Positions 17,285 through 26,752 are shown, numbered from the stretch's first letter. The stretch is DNA of 64,000 bases from Clostridiales bacterium (GCA_022791685.1 JAAVZO010000025.1:62001-126000), one strand, 5' to 3'. Notes: generated from the letters alone by a model not told the origin. Numbers and translations: made by a program.

Positions 17285-17512
17285 TTAGATCATGTAGGGC
17301 TTGATCTCTGCAAACAGCTCATCAGTGTTATCGCTGTGAGCAGTGAGCTTGATCGGCTTTAGAAGATCAAGCGAGAAAATTCCCATAATGGACTTTGCGT
17401 CTACAATGTAACGTCCGGACGAGAGATCAACGTCGAGGTCGTACTTAGAAACGATGTCAACGAACTTGCGGACATCTTCGATGGAAGAGAGCTTAATATC
17501 TACGGTTTTCAT
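17285..17512 (-). CDS. HPr-like protein lacking the phosphorylatable histidine
   Basis: 75 residues, close to HPr length, with AAAGGAG before the ATG. The C-terminal two thirds follow HPr well, including VDAKSIMGIFSLDL, the equivalent of the regulatory Ser46 region. Where HPr has Gly-Leu-His15-Ala-Arg, this protein reads SSIEDVRKFV, so the active-site His is absent. It therefore cannot relay phosphate from Enzyme I. Like Crh it may have only a regulatory role, for example as a CcpA cofactor after Ser phosphorylation, but that is inference. It is a monocistronic gene, well separated from any PTS genes. Confidence 0.8.
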   Translation of the reverse strand: MKTVDIKLSSIEDVRKFVDIVSKYDLDVDLSSGRYIVDAKSIMGIFSLDLLKPIKLTAHSDNTDELFAEIKPYMI

Positions 17513-17692
17513 AAACTGTATACTCCTTTATTATTTTTTTCTTATTTTATTTTGGTTACAATAATATAATACTCTATTTTTTCGAATTTGTCAATAGGTT
17601 TTCTAAAATTTTCTATGTATTCTTTATTATAGCCAAATAAAGTATTTTTATGCACATAGCACAATTATGTCGACTTTTTTTGTGCGTTTAGC

Positions 17693-19129
17693 CTAAGCGA
17701 GGGTCAGCTCGATCGGTGCGACATCATGATTCAACCGACGAGTTATAACAAAACTGCGCTTATTTTGGTCTATATCGATAGTCATACCATGCGGAGTCGA
17801 TACAAATTGCAGAGATATATGGATCATACCATCCTTTTCTCCATATGCAGCTGCAATCTCAGCGCGCACACCATATGCTAACACATCAAGAAATGCAGCA
17901 GGGATCAGTGGGCAAACGGAAATCTTGTTGTATTCCCAACGACCATTTCCACAGGCAATTTCAACTGCACAAATATGTTCGCCATAAAGCTTCATCAAAA
18001 GTATATCGTCAACAATTCTCAGCGAAATATCAGTAATGCCAAAACGGTTTTCTGAAAGCTTATATTTTTCCGGAACAATGGAAATATCGCTGTGCTCAGG
18101 AAGCTCAGCAGCCGGCGGGAGTTGAATGTCGCAGCTTGCAGAGAGTTCAGGCAGCGGTGAGTCGCTCATCGACGCATGAATAGTATCCCAGTAAATGTCG
18201 AGCACTTTTTCCATGCAGCTGCTCTCTGAAATTATCACAGCGACAGCGTCCTTGTCAGGGGATACTACTATATACTGACCATATGCACCATCTGCACGAT
18301 AGCTGTCGTGACGACAGCGCCAAATTTGATAGCCATAACCAAGCTGCCAATCAGAATTGGCATTCGAACTTGTATCTGAATGTACAGATGAAGCTTCTTC
18401 GATCCACTTTTCAGAGAGAATACGTTTGCCGTTCCATACACCTTTATTTAGGTACAAAACGCCAAGCTTCAACATATCCTCAGGAGATACGTGTATTCCC
18501 CATCCACCATCGCTGATCTCTTCGCGTGATTTCTCCCACCATACATCATCAATACCAAGCGGATTGAATAATCGCGTGCGCAGATAATCCACAAGATACA
18601 TTCCTGTAAGCTTTGTTATTATCGCAGACAGCATATATGTAGCAGGCGTGTTGTATATAAAATGCGTTCCTGGCTTATGCTCAATCGGAAGCGCAAGAAA
18701 GCGCTTTACCCAATTAGGTTCACGTGACACCACACGTCCAAGTGTGTCAGTATCATGTCCCGTATTCATAGATAGCAGGTGTTTGACCTTCATCGCAGCG
18801 AGATTTTCCGAAATAGTATCTGGAAGCTCGTCCGGGAAAAATGAAATAACACTGTCTTCGACAGACAACAGTCCTTCGTCAACTGCAATTCCAACAGCCG
18901 TACTCGTAAAGGTCTTGCTCGCTGAATATACATGACGTTTATCACTGAAACGGTAGGGCGCGGCGATAGATGATGCCACAAGCTTTCCATGTCGGTAAAG
19001 CATATATCCCTGAACGACCGTCTTATCTGTATTCACTGATTTGATAAATTCAGCAATAGCTGCACTGTCGATGCCGACAGCTTCGGGGGTCGAAGTCTCA
19101 AAGGTAAACAGAGTAAATTCCGAAATCAT
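17693..19129 (-). CDS. Serine hydrolase, class C beta-lactamase family
   Basis: 478 residues, no signal peptide, GAGGACC ribosome site before ATG 19129. The beta-lactamase fold spans about 15-330, with the nucleophile SASKTF (SxxK, about residue 72) and the general-base Tyr in FIYNTPATYML (about 156). A separate C-terminal domain (about 345-478) is rich in beta strands and Cys/Gly. Family members are esterases, DD-peptidases or amidases rather than true beta-lactamases; the substrate here is unknown. Cytoplasmic location is implied by the missing signal. The 200 bases on either side carry no other intact gene. Confidence 0.85.
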   Translation of the reverse strand: MISEFTLFTFETSTPEAVGIDSAAIAEFIKSVNTDKTVVQGYMLYRHGKLVASSIAAPYRFSDKRHVYSASKTFTSTAVGIAVDEGLLSVEDSVISFFPDELPDTISENLAAMKVKHLLSMNTGHDTDTLGRVVSREPNWVKRFLALPIEHKPGTHFIYNTPATYMLSAIITKLTGMYLVDYLRTRLFNPLGIDDVWWEKSREEISDGGWGIHVSPEDMLKLGVLYLNKGVWNGKRILSEKWIEEASSVHSDTSSNANSDWQLGYGYQIWRCRHDSYRADGAYGQYIVVSPDKDAVAVIISESSCMEKVLDIYWDTIHASMSDSPLPELSASCDIQLPPAAELPEHSDISIVPEKYKLSENRFGITDISLRIVDDILLMKLYGEHICAVEIACGNGRWEYNKISVCPLIPAAFLDVLAYGVRAEIAAAYGEKDGMIHISLQFVSTPHGMTIDIDQNKRSFVITRRLNHDVAPIELTLA

Positions 19130-19231
19130 AATTATGGTCCTCTTTAATTAAATTTTAACATAATGAGCCAATAATGCTTCACTGAAGCTCACATATGCTC
19201 GGAGATATTATAGTATCATCGCCTCGATTTT

Positions 19232-19372
19232 TCAATCTCGTAGCTGATAACGAAGCTCGCTTGTATCAATTGCTAAAAGCTTGTATGTGTCTTCAGATGT
19301 ATCAGCACTTTCTGCCGAAAACGCTGGAATTGCAGATAGCGACAGTCCTGCCAGAATAATAATATCTTTTAT
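19232..19372 (-). pseudogene. Possible remnant of a small secreted protein gene
   Basis: A 46-codon minus-strand frame opens immediately after (and overlapping the stop of) the DUF1015 gene. It reads like an export signal, IILAGLSLSAIPAFSAES, followed by a short charged tail ending SELRYQLRD and a TGA at 19234. No ATG, GTG or TTG start exists in frame; only ATA at 19372 is available. It is either a decayed gene or one with an unusual start. The next small exported protein in the same gene cluster is at 20648. Confidence 0.35.
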
Positions 19373-20607
19373 TTTACAATCTTTCTCGCTTCAAGATAGA
19401 ATCGTTTGTCATCAGCTTCACCCATGGAGAAAGTCTTGCGCGGCAGTGCACCGTCACTGATTACAGTTGGGAATAGATCGCTCTTTTCCATTCCCCGGAA
19501 AATAAATCCAACTGCTCCATCCTGCTTTGCGAGTTTTTCAGTCGAATCAACACCGTGAATATAATCGATCTTCACAGATGGATTCTCAGCGATGTATTTA
19601 TCAAGGAAAGTTTGAAGTGTTCCAACCGGCAGGAATGCAGTAGGATTATCGAACACGATCTCACCTTTATTGTCGGCAGTAATATATTCGATAATCTGAG
19701 CTGACGAATCGTTCTCAGGAAGATCCGCCGCATAAGCCTTTAGCTCGTCAATGAGCTTTTCAGGCTCTGCACCAAATACCACACGATATATAGGCTCAAA
19801 CTCAAGCGCTTCATCATGGATATTTACAATTTCAGCGAGTGCATAGCGTGCCGGATGATTTTCACGCTCGGACTCACTGAGAGTCGACTTTATCTGCTCC
19901 CAGAAAGCTTTCGCCGACGCAAGCGAGTGATTGCCGTCACCTACTGCAAACAGCAGCGGTGATTCTCCTACACACAGTGAATCGAGTGCTTCGGATATCC
20001 GCGCCTGCTCAGACTCAGGAACAAAGCAGCCCTTTACATGACCGCCGGACTGCATTAACTCAAAATCATATGCAGCTGCAAGTCCATCCTTTTCCGCAAG
20101 CGGCTCGATAACTGTGCGATTCACATCATCAATAAGTATCATTATATGCGGCAGCTCAATCGAGGCACCTTCGCGTATTTTCACACGAGGTGGAATGCGT
20201 TCGAGCACGGTTCCTTCAGTAGCACGAATAAGCGATGTCGCCCCCTTATTGTAATCATAGCATTCGAGGTCAACCGCACCGATAAGTCCGCGGCGCACCT
20301 TACCGCTTTTTAGTGTTCTTTCAAGATAGATCATACTCGAAAGATGTTCAATAAGAACAGACTTTGTATATTCCTTCATAGTTGAATTTATCTCAGGTAT
20401 GCGCTTTTCTGATTCGTCGAGCAACAGCTCAGGAAGCATGATTCTGAGGGTAGATGCTTCATCTCCCACAATTTTCTCAGCACCATCCCAATATTCAGGC
20501 TCAGAGGTATACTGGTCACAGGCTATGCACGACCATTTGCACATTTTCTCCGCATCAAGCGCGAAGCTCGGCAGCAGAATATCTGCCGGATAAAAACATT
20601 TCTTCAT
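19369..20607 (-). CDS. DUF1015 family protein
   Basis: 412 residues, the usual family length. The N-terminal motif DILLPSFALDAEKMCKWSCI is followed by GAVDLECYDY and the hallmark VGDGNHSLASAKAFWEQ (about residues 220-237), whose Gly-Asp-Gly-Asn-His-Ser core is diagnostic of DUF1015. The family is sometimes called SerK-like; several archaeal and bacterial members are ADP- or ATP-dependent serine kinases, and the GDGNHS block is consistent with a kinase-like fold. The exact activity here is unproven. It lies downstream of ackA and a small exported protein on the same strand. Confidence 0.88.
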   Translation of the reverse strand: MKKCFYPADILLPSFALDAEKMCKWSCIACDQYTSEPEYWDGAEKIVGDEASTLRIMLPELLLDESEKRIPEINSTMKEYTKSVLIEHLSSMIYLERTLKSGKVRRGLIGAVDLECYDYNKGATSLIRATEGTVLERIPPRVKIREGASIELPHIMILIDDVNRTVIEPLAEKDGLAAAYDFELMQSGGHVKGCFVPESEQARISEALDSLCVGESPLLFAVGDGNHSLASAKAFWEQIKSTLSESERENHPARYALAEIVNIHDEALEFEPIYRVVFGAEPEKLIDELKAYAADLPENDSSAQIIEYITADNKGEIVFDNPTAFLPVGTLQTFLDKYIAENPSVKIDYIHGVDSTEKLAKQDGAVGFIFRGMEKSDLFPTVISDGALPRKTFSMGEADDKRFYLEARKIVK

Positions 20608-20647
20608 TATAATTTATGACTCCTAAAATATATTTAACTTGATAAAG

Positions 20648-20923
20648 TTATAAATATTTTCCTTTATCGCGTCCACGGTAAATTAAAGCGATAACGACAA
20701 GTGCTCCGCTTACAGTTGACAGCAGCAATACTGCGCTGACTGTCTTATTCTTAGTTTCAATCTCACTTAATTCATTGTCAATATGTGATGTATCGGTCAC
20801 AACTGGCTCAGTTGTGATAACATCGTTTATCGTTCCTTCCGGAGATGGACTGTCAGCCGATACGCTGATCGCACACATAACCGACATTATTACAGCCACA
20901 GCAAATCCTACAAGCTTTTTCAT
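20648..20923 (-). CDS. Small exported protein with C-terminal membrane anchor
   Basis: 91 residues from the ATG at 20923, which overlaps the ackA stop (TGATG), so translation is coupled. A signal peptide (about 1-24, ending SVSADS) leads into an acidic, Thr-rich 35-residue ectodomain. A single membrane helix (about 62-82) and a basic tail RGRDKGKYL follow. I do not recognise the family. Its place between ackA and the DUF1015 gene suggests one operon. Confidence 0.65.
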   Translation of the reverse strand: MKKLVGFAVAVIMSVMCAISVSADSPSPEGTINDVITTEPVVTDTSHIDNELSEIETKNKTVSAVLLLSTVSGALVVIALIYRGRDKGKYL

Positions 20924-22125
20924 CACAGACTATTGACAATGCGTTCAGTATCGCTTGCGATCACAAGCTCCTCGTTAGTCGGTATCACATAGACCGGCAC
21001 ACGTGAGTCCTCAGCTGAAATCTTTACGATATTCGACTGCAAACGGGTCTTTTCATTGATTGCTGCATCAAGCTTGATTCCGAGAAAGTCAAGATCCGCA
21101 CAAGCAGCCGCGCGGATCTCATCGCGGTTCTCACCGATTCCGGCAGTGAATACCAGCGCATCGAGTCCATTCATTGCGGCAGTATATGCACCGATGTACT
21201 TCTTTATTTGATATGTAAGAATATCGACAGCAAGCTTTGCACGCTTATTTCCTTCAGCTATCGCGTCACCTAGGTCACGGCAGTCAGGCGAAAGTCCTGA
21301 TACACCGAGCAGTCCACACTGCTTATTCATAAAGTCGCTCATTTCAGAAGGAGTATATCCTTCATGCTCCATTATAAACGTAACGATCGCCGGGTCAATC
21401 GAGCCGCAGCGTGTACCCATTTCAATTCCATCGAGCGGAGTAAATCCCATCGACGTATCGACTACCTTTCCATCCTTGACAGCCGAAATTGAAGAACCAT
21501 TTCCGAGATGACAGGTAATTATCTTAGTTCCTTCTGTACGACCAAGAATCTTGCACATCTCGCCGGCAACAAAGCGATGAGATGTACCGTGTGCACCATA
21601 ACGGCGAATTGAATATTTCTCGTACATTTCATATGGTATTGGATACATCCATGCATAATCAGGCATAGTCTGATGGAAAGCAGTATCAAATACAAGCACC
21701 TGAGGTGTGGTAGGCATCGCATCAGTAATACCTTTGAGTCCCATCAGATGGGCACCAGTGTGAAGAGGTGCGAGGTCGCGGCAAAGCTCGAGCTTTGCAA
21801 TAACCTCGGGAGTGACAAGCATGGATTCGGAGAAATACGCACCGCCATGCACAATACGGTGTCCGACTGCTTCGATCTCGCTCATATCCGAGATACAGCC
21901 AACCTCAGGCGAGGTAAGCACAGAGATAAGCACTTTTGTGGCTTCAGTGTGGTCGTGCATAGGCTCAGCAGCCTTATAATCGGGTCGCCCCGGCATTTTG
22001 TGAGTTATCTGTCCGTCAATTCCGATACGCTCGCAGTTTCCCTTTGCAATAACGCTTCCAGCAGCCGTATCAAACAGCTGATATTTGAGCGACGAGCTTC
22101 CCGCGTTTACAACAAGTACCTTCAT
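20923..22125 (-). CDS. ackA: Acetate kinase
   Basis: 400 residues, full length. The motifs are NAGSSSLKYQLF (residues 6-17, phosphate 1), VFDTAFHQTMP (about 147-157), HLGNGSSISAV (about 207) and GIGENRDEIR (about 330), all from the ASKHA fold. It makes ATP and acetate from acetyl phosphate in the cytoplasm, the main energy-conserving step of mixed-acid fermentation. No pta gene is adjacent in this window. It is first in an apparent operon with the small exported protein and the DUF1015 gene. Confidence 0.98.
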   Translation of the reverse strand: MKVLVVNAGSSSLKYQLFDTAAGSVIAKGNCERIGIDGQITHKMPGRPDYKAAEPMHDHTEATKVLISVLTSPEVGCISDMSEIEAVGHRIVHGGAYFSESMLVTPEVIAKLELCRDLAPLHTGAHLMGLKGITDAMPTTPQVLVFDTAFHQTMPDYAWMYPIPYEMYEKYSIRRYGAHGTSHRFVAGEMCKILGRTEGTKIITCHLGNGSSISAVKDGKVVDTSMGFTPLDGIEMGTRCGSIDPAIVTFIMEHEGYTPSEMSDFMNKQCGLLGVSGLSPDCRDLGDAIAEGNKRAKLAVDILTYQIKKYIGAYTAAMNGLDALVFTAGIGENRDEIRAAACADLDFLGIKLDAAINEKTRLQSNIVKISAEDSRVPVYVIPTNEELVIASDTERIVNSL

Positions 22126-22160
22126 AAGCTATAACCATTCCTTAATTTGTTTTTGATTAT

Positions 22161-22189
22161 ATGATATCATAAATAAAACCTATTTTCAA
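22161..22189 (-). promoter_or_regulatory. Promoter of ackA
   Basis: On the minus strand: TTGAAA (22189-22184), 17-base spacer, TATCAT (22166-22161). Confidence 0.6.
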
Positions 22190-22220
22190 CCTAATAATGT
22201 AAAGAATAAAAAAATTGTAA

Positions 22221-23108
22221 TCAGCGTCGGAGCTTAGCCGGCGAGGTATGATATTTTTCAGAGAACAAGCGATAAAAATACTGCGTCGATGAAAATCCGC
22301 TGTCTGCGGCAATATCAGATACTGTCATATCGGTACTAAGCAGCAAATGCCGCGCATATTCGAGACGCTGAATATTAAGCTTTTCAGTTAATGTCATACC
22401 ATATAGCTCCTTCACTATTCGGCTAAGCTGTCTGCGGCTAATATACAAAATCTCGCAAAGCTCATCAATATCTATACCATTGAGATTATAACGACAATAT
22501 CTATCTATAATCATTCGTCGATTTATATTTTTTGAAGTTATTTTTCTAACATGCAGATGAGTACCACCCTCGCTATGTTCAATAAGTCTTGCGATGCGTA
22601 ATATTATTGAATTAACATATGACGCTATCCGCTCTTTATAGCCATAATCCATCTCAAGCGCTTCAACCAACAGCTCATGGTATTCATTAGCTATATCAAT
22701 TTTTCCTCCAATATAAAACGGATGCTTAATAATTAAACCTATCAACTCATGTATATCTTCGTCACATGAATTATAATTGTGGTCATCATTTGTCTCGGAA
22801 ATACTTATATTTATGCAATATTCTTCCATCGAATCTGTCAATTCAGAGCTCTGAGAATGGTAAATATCAGGGCCAGTAATAATAACGTTGCCCTGCTCAA
22901 CCTTATACTTTACATTATCAACCGTAAACCAGCCCATGCCGGAAGTTATAAAATGTATTTCAAAGCTGCTGTGACAGTGAATGCTTATATTCCAAGGACA
23001 TCGCGGCGGCTCATATGCAGCATTGTTTAAGGTTATTATATATCCGCTTTTGCGTAAATAAATATTTGAAAAATCAATCGTTACTCTCTCAGATAAGCTA
23101 TAATTCAT
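22221..23108 (-). CDS. AraC-family transcriptional regulator
   Basis: 295 residues from the ATG at 23108, preceded by GGGGGGAG; a longer frame to 23141 lacks a ribosome site. The N-terminal cupin (about 15-120) has HCHSSFEIHFITSGMGWFTV, the metal-free jelly-roll seen in sugar-sensing AraC proteins. The C-terminal two-HTH domain (about 195-295) ends with DSGFSSTQYFYRLFSEKYHTSPAKLR. It is divergent from the solute-binding lipoprotein at 23296 with about 190 bases between them, so it is the likely activator of that gene. Confidence 0.88.
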   Translation of the reverse strand: MNYSLSERVTIDFSNIYLRKSGYIITLNNAAYEPPRCPWNISIHCHSSFEIHFITSGMGWFTVDNVKYKVEQGNVIITGPDIYHSQSSELTDSMEEYCINISISETNDDHNYNSCDEDIHELIGLIIKHPFYIGGKIDIANEYHELLVEALEMDYGYKERIASYVNSIILRIARLIEHSEGGTHLHVRKITSKNINRRMIIDRYCRYNLNGIDIDELCEILYISRRQLSRIVKELYGMTLTEKLNIQRLEYARHLLLSTDMTVSDIAADSGFSSTQYFYRLFSEKYHTSPAKLRR

Positions 23109-23211
23109 TATAGCTCCCCCCTTCGGTATTAAGTATACCATAAATATATTATAAAATCAAGAGATATCATAAATAAAGACATGGTATAATAATTTTTGTC
23201 TCTCAATATTA

Positions 23212-23240
23212 TTTACAAACTTTCTCGCCTATGCTATAAT
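23212..23240 (+). promoter_or_regulatory. Promoter of solute-binding lipoprotein gene
   Basis: TTTACA (23212-23217), 17-base spacer, TATAAT (23235-23240). The weak -35 fits dependence on the divergent AraC activator. Confidence 0.6.
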
Positions 23241-23295
23241 AATTGCAGCATTATATCTTCATATATTGAATATATTTTCAAAGGAGTATTATATC

Positions 23296-24789
23296 ATGAG
23301 GCACACAAGCACATCATTGACAGCTCTGATACTTACTGTATTATTTACGGGCAGCTCTACGCTTATTAGCTGCCAAAGTGCCAATTCCGGCAATACGGAT
23401 ATGCAAAACGACAGCATCTCGGATACGCCAGATGAAAGCTCGCCATATCTTGATGATCTCGGAAGCTATGACTTTGGAGGAGAAACGTTCACAGTACTAT
23501 GCCGCGAAATCATAAATAACGAATCGGTAAACGAGGTAGCCATCGATGAAGAAAGCGGAGATATCGTCGACGACGCGATATATAAGCGCGACAAAATGAT
23601 AGGCGAACGATTCAACGTAAATATCGAGGCATATAAAACCGCTGGTAACTGGCCAGATCGCGAACAATTCAATTCGACGCTCAAAAATTCAGTAATGGCT
23701 AACGACGGCGCTTATGACCTCGTGCTCGGTTATCAGGCGTATTCCTGCAATCTTGACGTAACCGAATATTTATACGACTTCAATTCGATGCCAATTATCA
23801 ACCTTGATGCCGATTACTATTACCACGATATAATGAACGAGATAACTATAAACGGCAAACTGTACTATTTAGCAGGTGACTTCACGTATTCAATTTGGCC
23901 TAACCTTTATGTTTACTTTTTCAACAAGCAAATTGCAGACGATAATCATCTGTCAGACCTTTACGATTTAGTGCGTAGCGGCGATTGGACAATTGACAAG
24001 GTGTTAGAACTTTCACAGAATATTTACCAAGACCTCAATGGAAACACAAAAAAAGATAAAGAAGATTTATTCGGAGTTGCTACTGACTATGAAAATGTCG
24101 CAGACGCTTATTACTCAGCATTCCAAATCGCTGTCACTACAAGAGACAATATAAACGAAGCTCCAGTTTTAAATACAAGCTTGGAAAAAATTGAAAGCAT
24201 TAGCACCAAAATGCGTCAATTTTACAAAAATACTGAGAGCGTTTATTCGTACACCACCAACTCTTCAATGACTACAAATCCGCTCAGAGATATCTTCGTA
24301 AATAGTCGAGCTCTCTTTTTACCAGAATGCCTTAAGGAGGCAATCACCTTCCGCAGTCTCGAGACAGATTTTGGAATTCTCCCTTATCCAAAGTGGGACA
24401 AAGAGCAAGACAATTACTATACACAGCCACGCAATAACTACAGTGTTATGATGGTTCCACGCGATGTGAAAAATATTGAAAAAACAGCAGTTATAATAGA
24501 AGCGCTCAACGCTGAAAGCTGCAATTCAGTAATTCCTGCTTTCTACGATAAGGCGCTCAAAGTCAAGTTCACACGCGACGAAGATTCAGCCGATATGCTC
24601 GACATAATCCGAGATGGAATAAGCTTCAACTTCGGATATTTCTATCAAGTCACATTAAATGACGGCGCGACAGCATGGCGCATTCGTGACATATTTAGAT
24701 ATGATGATGGTATAGCCTCAACATTCGCCTCCTGCCAGGCAAAAATGGAAGCCAATCTGCAAAAAATTGTAGATTTCTACTATCAATAA
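23296..24789 (+). CDS. Extracellular solute-binding lipoprotein (ABC importer family 1)
   Basis: 497 residues from the ATG at 23296 (AAGGAG 10 bases upstream). The signal peptide ends in a lipobox LISC (Cys about residue 25). Family landmarks are FGGETFTVLCRE, ESGDIVDDAIYKRDKMIGER and the calcium-loop-like stretch DLNGNTKKDKEDLFGV (about residues 250-265). A C-terminal ARM-like block NAESCNSVIPAFYDKALKVK is shared with the other copies in the window. It would bind an oligosaccharide at the cell surface. No transporter permeases lie nearby. It has its own promoter and terminator, and pairs with the divergent AraC gene. Confidence 0.9.
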   Translation: MRHTSTSLTALILTVLFTGSSTLISCQSANSGNTDMQNDSISDTPDESSPYLDDLGSYDFGGETFTVLCREIINNESVNEVAIDEESGDIVDDAIYKRDKMIGERFNVNIEAYKTAGNWPDREQFNSTLKNSVMANDGAYDLVLGYQAYSCNLDVTEYLYDFNSMPIINLDADYYYHDIMNEITINGKLYYLAGDFTYSIWPNLYVYFFNKQIADDNHLSDLYDLVRSGDWTIDKVLELSQNIYQDLNGNTKKDKEDLFGVATDYENVADAYYSAFQIAVTTRDNINEAPVLNTSLEKIESISTKMRQFYKNTESVYSYTTNSSMTTNPLRDIFVNSRALFLPECLKEAITFRSLETDFGILPYPKWDKEQDNYYTQPRNNYSVMMVPRDVKNIEKTAVIIEALNAESCNSVIPAFYDKALKVKFTRDEDSADMLDIIRDGISFNFGYFYQVTLNDGATAWRIRDIFRYDDGIASTFASCQAKMEANLQKIVDFYYQ

Positions 24790-24797
24790 AAATCAAG

Positions 24798-24835
24798 TCG
24801 GCGCTGCGGTCTAAATGACAGCAGCGCCGATTCTT
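24798..24835 (+). terminator. Terminator of solute-binding lipoprotein gene
   Basis: Perfect 10-base stem TCGGCGCTGC / GCAGCGCCGA (24798-24807 with 24821-24830) followed by TTCTTCATTT. Confidence 0.8.
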
Positions 24836-25037
24836 CATTTATTAATCTCTTGTATTCCAGTACGGTCTGCAAATATTTTTTCATAATTCTTTACTGATAA
24901 AAACAGATTATTTCAATAAACTTTCTGTACGCCGTCATACAGCCGTCACATTGAAATTATATAATATTATCGTAATCAAGAAAAAGATTACACAGGATAG
25001 AATATCCTATCAATAATAAATTTTGGAGGTTAAAATC

Positions 25038-26558
25038 ATGGATAACAACAACCTTTTTAATAATAATGAAAACAACGACACAAACGCAGTAAATCCGACT
25101 AACGAAGCTTCGAGCAATATCGAGCCTACTCCGGAAAACAACGCAGCTGCACCGATTCAGCCAAACGACATAGCAGTATCGACCCACCCAACAGCTCCAA
25201 CATCAAATACCGAGACTGAGCAGCCAAGCGCTCCAGCAATGGTACAGCCGAGCTACAGCGGACATAGCAATTCCGCTCAATCAAACGGAGCGCCTGATTT
25301 CTCAAAGTATCAGGACGCGACCTCAAACTTCGCACAGATCCCGCGCGATACTGTATACATCAATAATCAACCGACCAAAAAGAAAAAGGAGAAAGCTCCA
25401 AAGGGTCGTATCGGCGCTGGTGCAGTAGCAGCGATAGTCGCCGTCTGCATGGTATTCTCCGGCGGTGCAGCATTTGTAGGAACGTATGCCGCAAATCAGA
25501 TGACCGCTTCCGAACAGCCATCATCGTCGAACAACAATAATATCGGCAAACCGTCTGTGATCTTCCAGTCGTTCGATAACGCTAACAAAGTTGCAGGCAC
25601 ATATGAGCAGGTAGCGGAGGCAGTTTCGCCGACCGTAGTTGAGATCACGACAGAATCGGTATCGACATCTTCAACCTTCTGGGGAAGCAGCTATGTAATT
25701 TCAGGCGCAGGCAGTGGCGTTATAATCAGCGCTGACGGACTTATTATAACCAATAATCACGTTGTCAGCGGTGCAAACACAATAAAAGTAACCCTCAAAG
25801 ACGGCACTTCATACGACGCTAAGCTCATCGGAACCGATTCCGACAGCGATATCGCCGTGATCAAAATCGAAGCAACTAATCTTCCCTGCGCACTTGTCGG
25901 CAACAGTGATTCGCTTAAAGTTGGACAGGAGGTTGTAGCGATCGGCAACCCGCTTGGCAACCTTGGCGGTACAGTTACGAATGGTATAATCAGTGCTCTT
26001 TCGCGTGAAGTAAATATTGAAGGAACTGAAATGACTCTGCTACAAACAAACGCAGCAGTCAACCCCGGTAACTCAGGCGGTGGACTCTTTAATATGTATG
26101 GTGAGCTTATCGGTATAGTCAATGCAAAATCTTCCACCACATCATCTGGAACAGCAGTTGAAGGAATTGGATTTGCAATTCCGGTAAAGAAAGCTACCGA
26201 AGTCGCAACTGAGCTCGTCAACTACGGTTATGTACGCGGCAAAGTAATGCTTGGTATCACGTGTATTGATATAAGCGACGCATTCACAGCTATGCAATAC
26301 GGTGTAAGTGAAGCTGGTGCATATGTGGGCTCTTCTACTACAGAAGAACTAAAACCGGGTGACCGTATCGTCGCTATTGACGATGTACAGGTAATATATA
26401 GTGCAGAGATAAAATCACTGCTTAAAAATTACAAAGTCGGCGATGAGATCACTGTAAAGGTAGTTCGCGGAGGTCAGTATTACGACGTAAAGGTAACACT
26501 TCAGGAATATGTGCCAGTTAATGCAGACTCCAATGCAGCTAATAACAAAGGGAATTAA
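25038..26558 (+). CDS. htrA: HtrA/DegP-type membrane-anchored serine protease
   Basis: 506 residues from the ATG at 25038 (GGAGG 10 bases upstream). The N-terminal cytoplasmic region is long, low-complexity and Asn/Pro/Ser-rich (about 1-120). One membrane helix follows (about 130-155, AVAAIVAVCMVFSGGAAFVG). The trypsin-like domain has His in TNNHVVSG (about 241), Asp in DSDSDIAVI (about 271) and Ser in NPGNSGGGLF (about 347). One PDZ domain (about 400-495) completes it. This is the Gram-positive HtrA layout: it degrades or refolds damaged exported proteins outside the membrane. Confidence 0.95.
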   Translation: MDNNNLFNNNENNDTNAVNPTNEASSNIEPTPENNAAAPIQPNDIAVSTHPTAPTSNTETEQPSAPAMVQPSYSGHSNSAQSNGAPDFSKYQDATSNFAQIPRDTVYINNQPTKKKKEKAPKGRIGAGAVAAIVAVCMVFSGGAAFVGTYAANQMTASEQPSSSNNNNIGKPSVIFQSFDNANKVAGTYEQVAEAVSPTVVEITTESVSTSSTFWGSSYVISGAGSGVIISADGLIITNNHVVSGANTIKVTLKDGTSYDAKLIGTDSDSDIAVIKIEATNLPCALVGNSDSLKVGQEVVAIGNPLGNLGGTVTNGIISALSREVNIEGTEMTLLQTNAAVNPGNSGGGLFNMYGELIGIVNAKSSTTSSGTAVEGIGFAIPVKKATEVATELVNYGYVRGKVMLGITCIDISDAFTAMQYGVSEAGAYVGSSTTEELKPGDRIVAIDDVQVIYSAEIKSLLKNYKVGDEITVKVVRGGQYYDVKVTLQEYVPVNADSNAANNKGN

Positions 26559-26564
26559 CTATGT

Positions 26565-26595
26565 AAGTCTCGGAAAGCAAAGCTTTCCGAGACTT
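26565..26595. terminator. Bidirectional terminator between htrA and the MerR-like gene
   Basis: 13-base perfect stem AAGTCTCGGAAAG / CTTTCCGAGACTT (26565-26577 with 26583-26595) followed by TTC on the plus strand. Confidence 0.85.
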
Positions 26596-26599
26596 TTCA

Positions 26600-26713
26600 C
26601 TACCCGGTAAATCTGTCCACCTCATCCGGAATCAGCAGACCTATATCAGCCCAGTATCTGAGCGTTTTTACCGGAATTGAACAATAGCGCGAGACCTCTC
26701 CGATTTTATACAT
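26600..26713 (-). CDS. MerR-family HTH, only 37 residues (truncated or minimal)
   Basis: From the ATG at 26713 with an ideal AAGGAG site 7 bases upstream, the frame reads MYKIGEVSRYCSIPVKTLRY followed by WADIGLLIPDEVDRFTG and TAG TGA. This is the complete MerR N-terminal recognition helix pair and first wing. It stops exactly where family members continue Tyr-Arg-Tyr-Tyr, so the dimerisation helix and effector domain are absent. The promoter has the 19-base spacer typical of MerR targets. Either this is a gene truncated by nonsense mutation or deletion with its remainder lost, or it is a minimal DNA-binding protein. The stop lies 4 bases from the htrA terminator. Confidence 0.75.
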   Translation of the reverse strand: MYKIGEVSRYCSIPVKTLRYWADIGLLIPDEVDRFTG

Positions 26714-26752
26714 TTGGGCACTCCTTTCCACAAACTTCCTGTCTGTAGACTA

